NCBI GenBank assembly: GCA_023424995.1
Contig: JAFADH010000270.1
Span: 1-6,969 of the forward strand
Source of the DNA: Bacillota bacterium
GTDB taxonomy: Bacteria; Bacillota; Clostridia; Lachnospirales; Lachnospiraceae
Direction: 5' to 3'
DNA length: 6,969 nucleotides
Numbering within the stretch: position 1 is the first letter of the stretch; the number at the start of each line of letters is the position of its first letter. Position numbers and translations under genes: made by a program. Shown here in pieces: positions 5,712 to 6,969 of the stretch. Below the pieces are notes generated by a model. The model had not been told where the DNA came from and ran no database searches. It saw only the letters and a list, made by a program, of their open reading frames with translations.

Positions 5712-5888
5712 TTAGATATTTTTACTCATGTAAAGTACTGTAACCAGCAAATCCGGCACCTGCCGCTTATGGTCAAAGCTCACACTTTCCCACGTATCCG
5801 GATAACCCGAAATCTGCCGTACCTGCTCCGCTTTTGACAACCAGGAAACCAAAAAAATCACCCAAACGCAGACCTTGCGGAACTGCAT
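5712..5888 (-). other. 58-codon open reading frame of unknown nature downstream of copA
   Basis: An ATG at 5888 opens a 58-codon frame ending in TAA at 5712-5714. It is in the same frame as copA and no stop lies between the copA TAA and this ATG, so it could also be read as a stop-separated extension. Its first dozen codons coincide with the copA terminator stem and T-tract, so they are probably not real protein. The later part (AEQVRQISGYPDTWESV, then DHKRQVPDLLVTVLYMSKNI) is protein-like in composition, with GC-richer codons than copA. I do not recognise the family, and no convincing ribosome binding site precedes the ATG. It could be the 3' remnant of a gene whose front was replaced when copA arrived, a very small protein, or chance. 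It fills most of the 231-base gap between copA and the next gene. Confidence 0.25.
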
Positions 5889-5897
5889 TTGAGTGAT
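5851..5897 (-). terminator. Intrinsic terminator after copA
   Basis: In the minus-strand transcript a 15-bp stem (arms 5883-5897 and 5857-5871, two G-U pairs) encloses an 11-nt loop and runs into a T-tract of seven (5851-5857; one T also closes the stem). It starts 21 nt past the copA stop, a textbook Rho-independent terminator for the copper pump gene. Confidence 0.88.
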
Positions 5898-5918
5898 GAA
5901 ATGACAGAGCTGACCACC

Positions 5919-6969
5919 TTACTTAACTAAATTAATCCTCTTGATACGAAGCACATTCAACAATACCGATATTGAGCTGAACGCCATTGCCAAAGCAGCA
6001 ATTACAGGGTTTAACAGCGGCCCGCCGAAGATATATAAAACACCCGCGGCAACAGGTATGCCCAATACATTATAAGAAAACGCCCAAAACAGGTTTTGTT
6101 TAATGTTGCGCATAGTTCGCTTGCTTAAATAAATAGCTTGAGGCACACCTTGCAAATCACCGCGCATAAGCACTATTTCAGCAGATTCTACGGCTACGTC
6201 GGCGCCATTGCCTATGGCAATGCCTATGTCGGCTTGAACAAGGGCAGGCGCATCGTTAATACCATCACCAACCATCGCTACCTTTTTCTTTTCTTTATGC
6301 AATTCATCCTGCAGTTTCTTAACATTTGCAGCCTTATCCTGCGGCAGCACTTCCGCAAGCACTTTTGTTACCCCCGCTTCACGGGCAATGGCCTCTGCTG
6401 TGCGCTTGTTGTCGCCGGTAATCATTATTACATCAATACCCATTGAATGGAGTCTTTCTATTGCGGCTTTACTTGTGGGTTTAATTACGTCTGCAACAGC
6501 TATAACGGCTTCTAATGTTTTATTAATAGCCATATACATAGGAGTTTTGCCCTCATTGGCAAGACGGTCGCTATCGGCGGCATACTCCTCCATATTTATG
6601 CCGTACTCGGTCATAAGACGCTTGTTGCCGATTAATATATTCCTGGACTCATTATTAAATTCAACAACAGCCTCAATTCCTTGCCCGGCAATGGAGTTAA
6701 ACTGCTGCGGCTCTATTAACTGTCCGAATTTTTCAACACCGCGGTTTACTATAGCTTCACCAAGGGGGTGTTCTGATTGTTTTTCCACAGATGCCGCCAT
6801 AAGAAGTATATTGTCGTAGTTATATGCGCCTTTCGTAACAATATCCGTAACGTGAGGCTTCCCTTCTGTAATGGTGCCCGTTTTATCAAGCACAACTGCC
6901 GCAATTTTATGGGCGACTTCAAGAGATTCGCCTCCTTTAATCAAAATGCCGTTCTCTGCGCCTTTACCT
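5919..6969 (-). CDS. copA: Copper-type P1B ATPase (CopA), C-terminal part, truncated by the window edge
   Basis: Heavy-metal transporting P-type ATPase; by family knowledge a membrane pump that exports Cu(I) using ATP. The visible 350 codons begin in mid-gene: the frame stays open to base 6968 and reads GKGAENGIL, the usual lead-in to the phosphorylation domain. A TTG at 6944 is therefore an internal Leu, not a start. Counting the first whole codon as 1, the phosphorylated Asp is D28 in DKTGT, the nucleotide-binding HP pair is at 67-68 (SEHPLG), TGDNK is at 184-188 and GDGINDAP at 234-241. Two C-terminal membrane helices carry YN (299-300) and MxxSS (328-332), the residues typical of Cu(I)-selective P1B-1 pumps. 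The metal-binding N-terminus and CPC helix lie outside the window. The C-terminus looks complete (SISVLLNVLRI, then a short basic tail). Stretches of this gene are more AT-rich than the other genes here, which may mean separate ancestry. A strong terminator follows. Confidence 0.95.
   Translation of the reverse strand, partial: GKGAENGILIKGGESLEVAHKIAAVVLDKTGTITEGKPHVTDIVTKGAYNYDNILLMAASVEKQSEHPLGEAIVNRGVEKFGQLIEPQQFNSIAGQGIEAVVEFNNESRNILIGNKRLMTEYGINMEEYAADSDRLANEGKTPMYMAINKTLEAVIAVADVIKPTSKAAIERLHSMGIDVIMITGDNKRTAEAIAREAGVTKVLAEVLPQDKAANVKKLQDELHKEKKKVAMVGDGINDAPALVQADIGIAIGNGADVAVESAEIVLMRGDLQGVPQAIYLSKRTMRNIKQNLFWAFSYNVLGIPVAAGVLYIFGGPLLNPVIAALAMAFSSISVLLNVLRIKRINLVK

Noticed and set aside
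6388..6819. 143-codon open frame on the plus strand
   Set aside because: Antisense shadow of the ATPase, whose motifs cover the same bases; composition rich in Ser, Ile and Ala as expected from a reversed frame.
1..6969. CRISPR array, tRNA/rRNA gene, insertion sequence or riboswitch
   Set aside because: No regularly spaced repeats, no transposase frame and no recognisable RNA structure beyond simple hairpins were seen on either strand.

Overview
The window looks like a piece of a Gram-positive, low-to-mid GC Clostridia genome, and the protein flavour points to Lachnospiraceae or a close relative (an inference). The signs are AGGAGG-type ribosome binding sites, near-consensus sigma-A promoters, T-tailed intrinsic terminators, a GTG start set by a strong Shine-Dalgarno, and a lipobox lipoprotein beside an OmpR/PhoB two-component pair. 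Every gene I can support is on the minus strand, so transcription runs from high to low coordinates.

Layout in the direction of transcription: (1) 6969-5919, the C-terminal half of a copper-type P1B ATPase (CopA), cut by the window edge and closed by a strong intrinsic terminator at 5851-5897. A 58-codon open frame of unknown meaning (5888-5712) overlaps and follows that terminator. (2) A promoter at 5671-5700 starts a unit with a YciI-like protein (5600-5319), an OmpR-family response regulator (5271-4570), its sensor histidine kinase (4586-3129, overlapping the regulator by 17 nt) and, 109 nt further on, a lipoprotein with a TolB/WD40-like beta-propeller (3019-1910). The lipoprotein has a possible promoter of its own, with a 12-bp palindrome over its -35 box. 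A long hairpin at 1815-1863 closes this block. (3) A near-perfect promoter (1785-1813) drives a hotdog-fold acyl-CoA thioesterase (1757-1329) and a short-chain dehydrogenase/reductase (1233-511). (4) 1-510 holds no normal gene. It has a consensus promoter (446-474), a good ribosome binding site with an 11-codon reading frame (329-294), a T-tailed hairpin (178-198) and a 50-codon open frame (158-6), and looks like a small transcript or gene wreckage.

How the genes work together: the kinase, regulator and lipoprotein form a plausible envelope-sensing module, but the signal cannot be read from sequence. The thioesterase and dehydrogenase probably act on related acyl or carbonyl substrates, unknown here. 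CopA is a copper exporter and seems unrelated to its neighbours. I found no CRISPR array, tRNA, rRNA, transposase or obvious new defence system. The least explained parts are the 1-510 region, the frame after copA, and the in-frame coding-like extension past the thioesterase stop.
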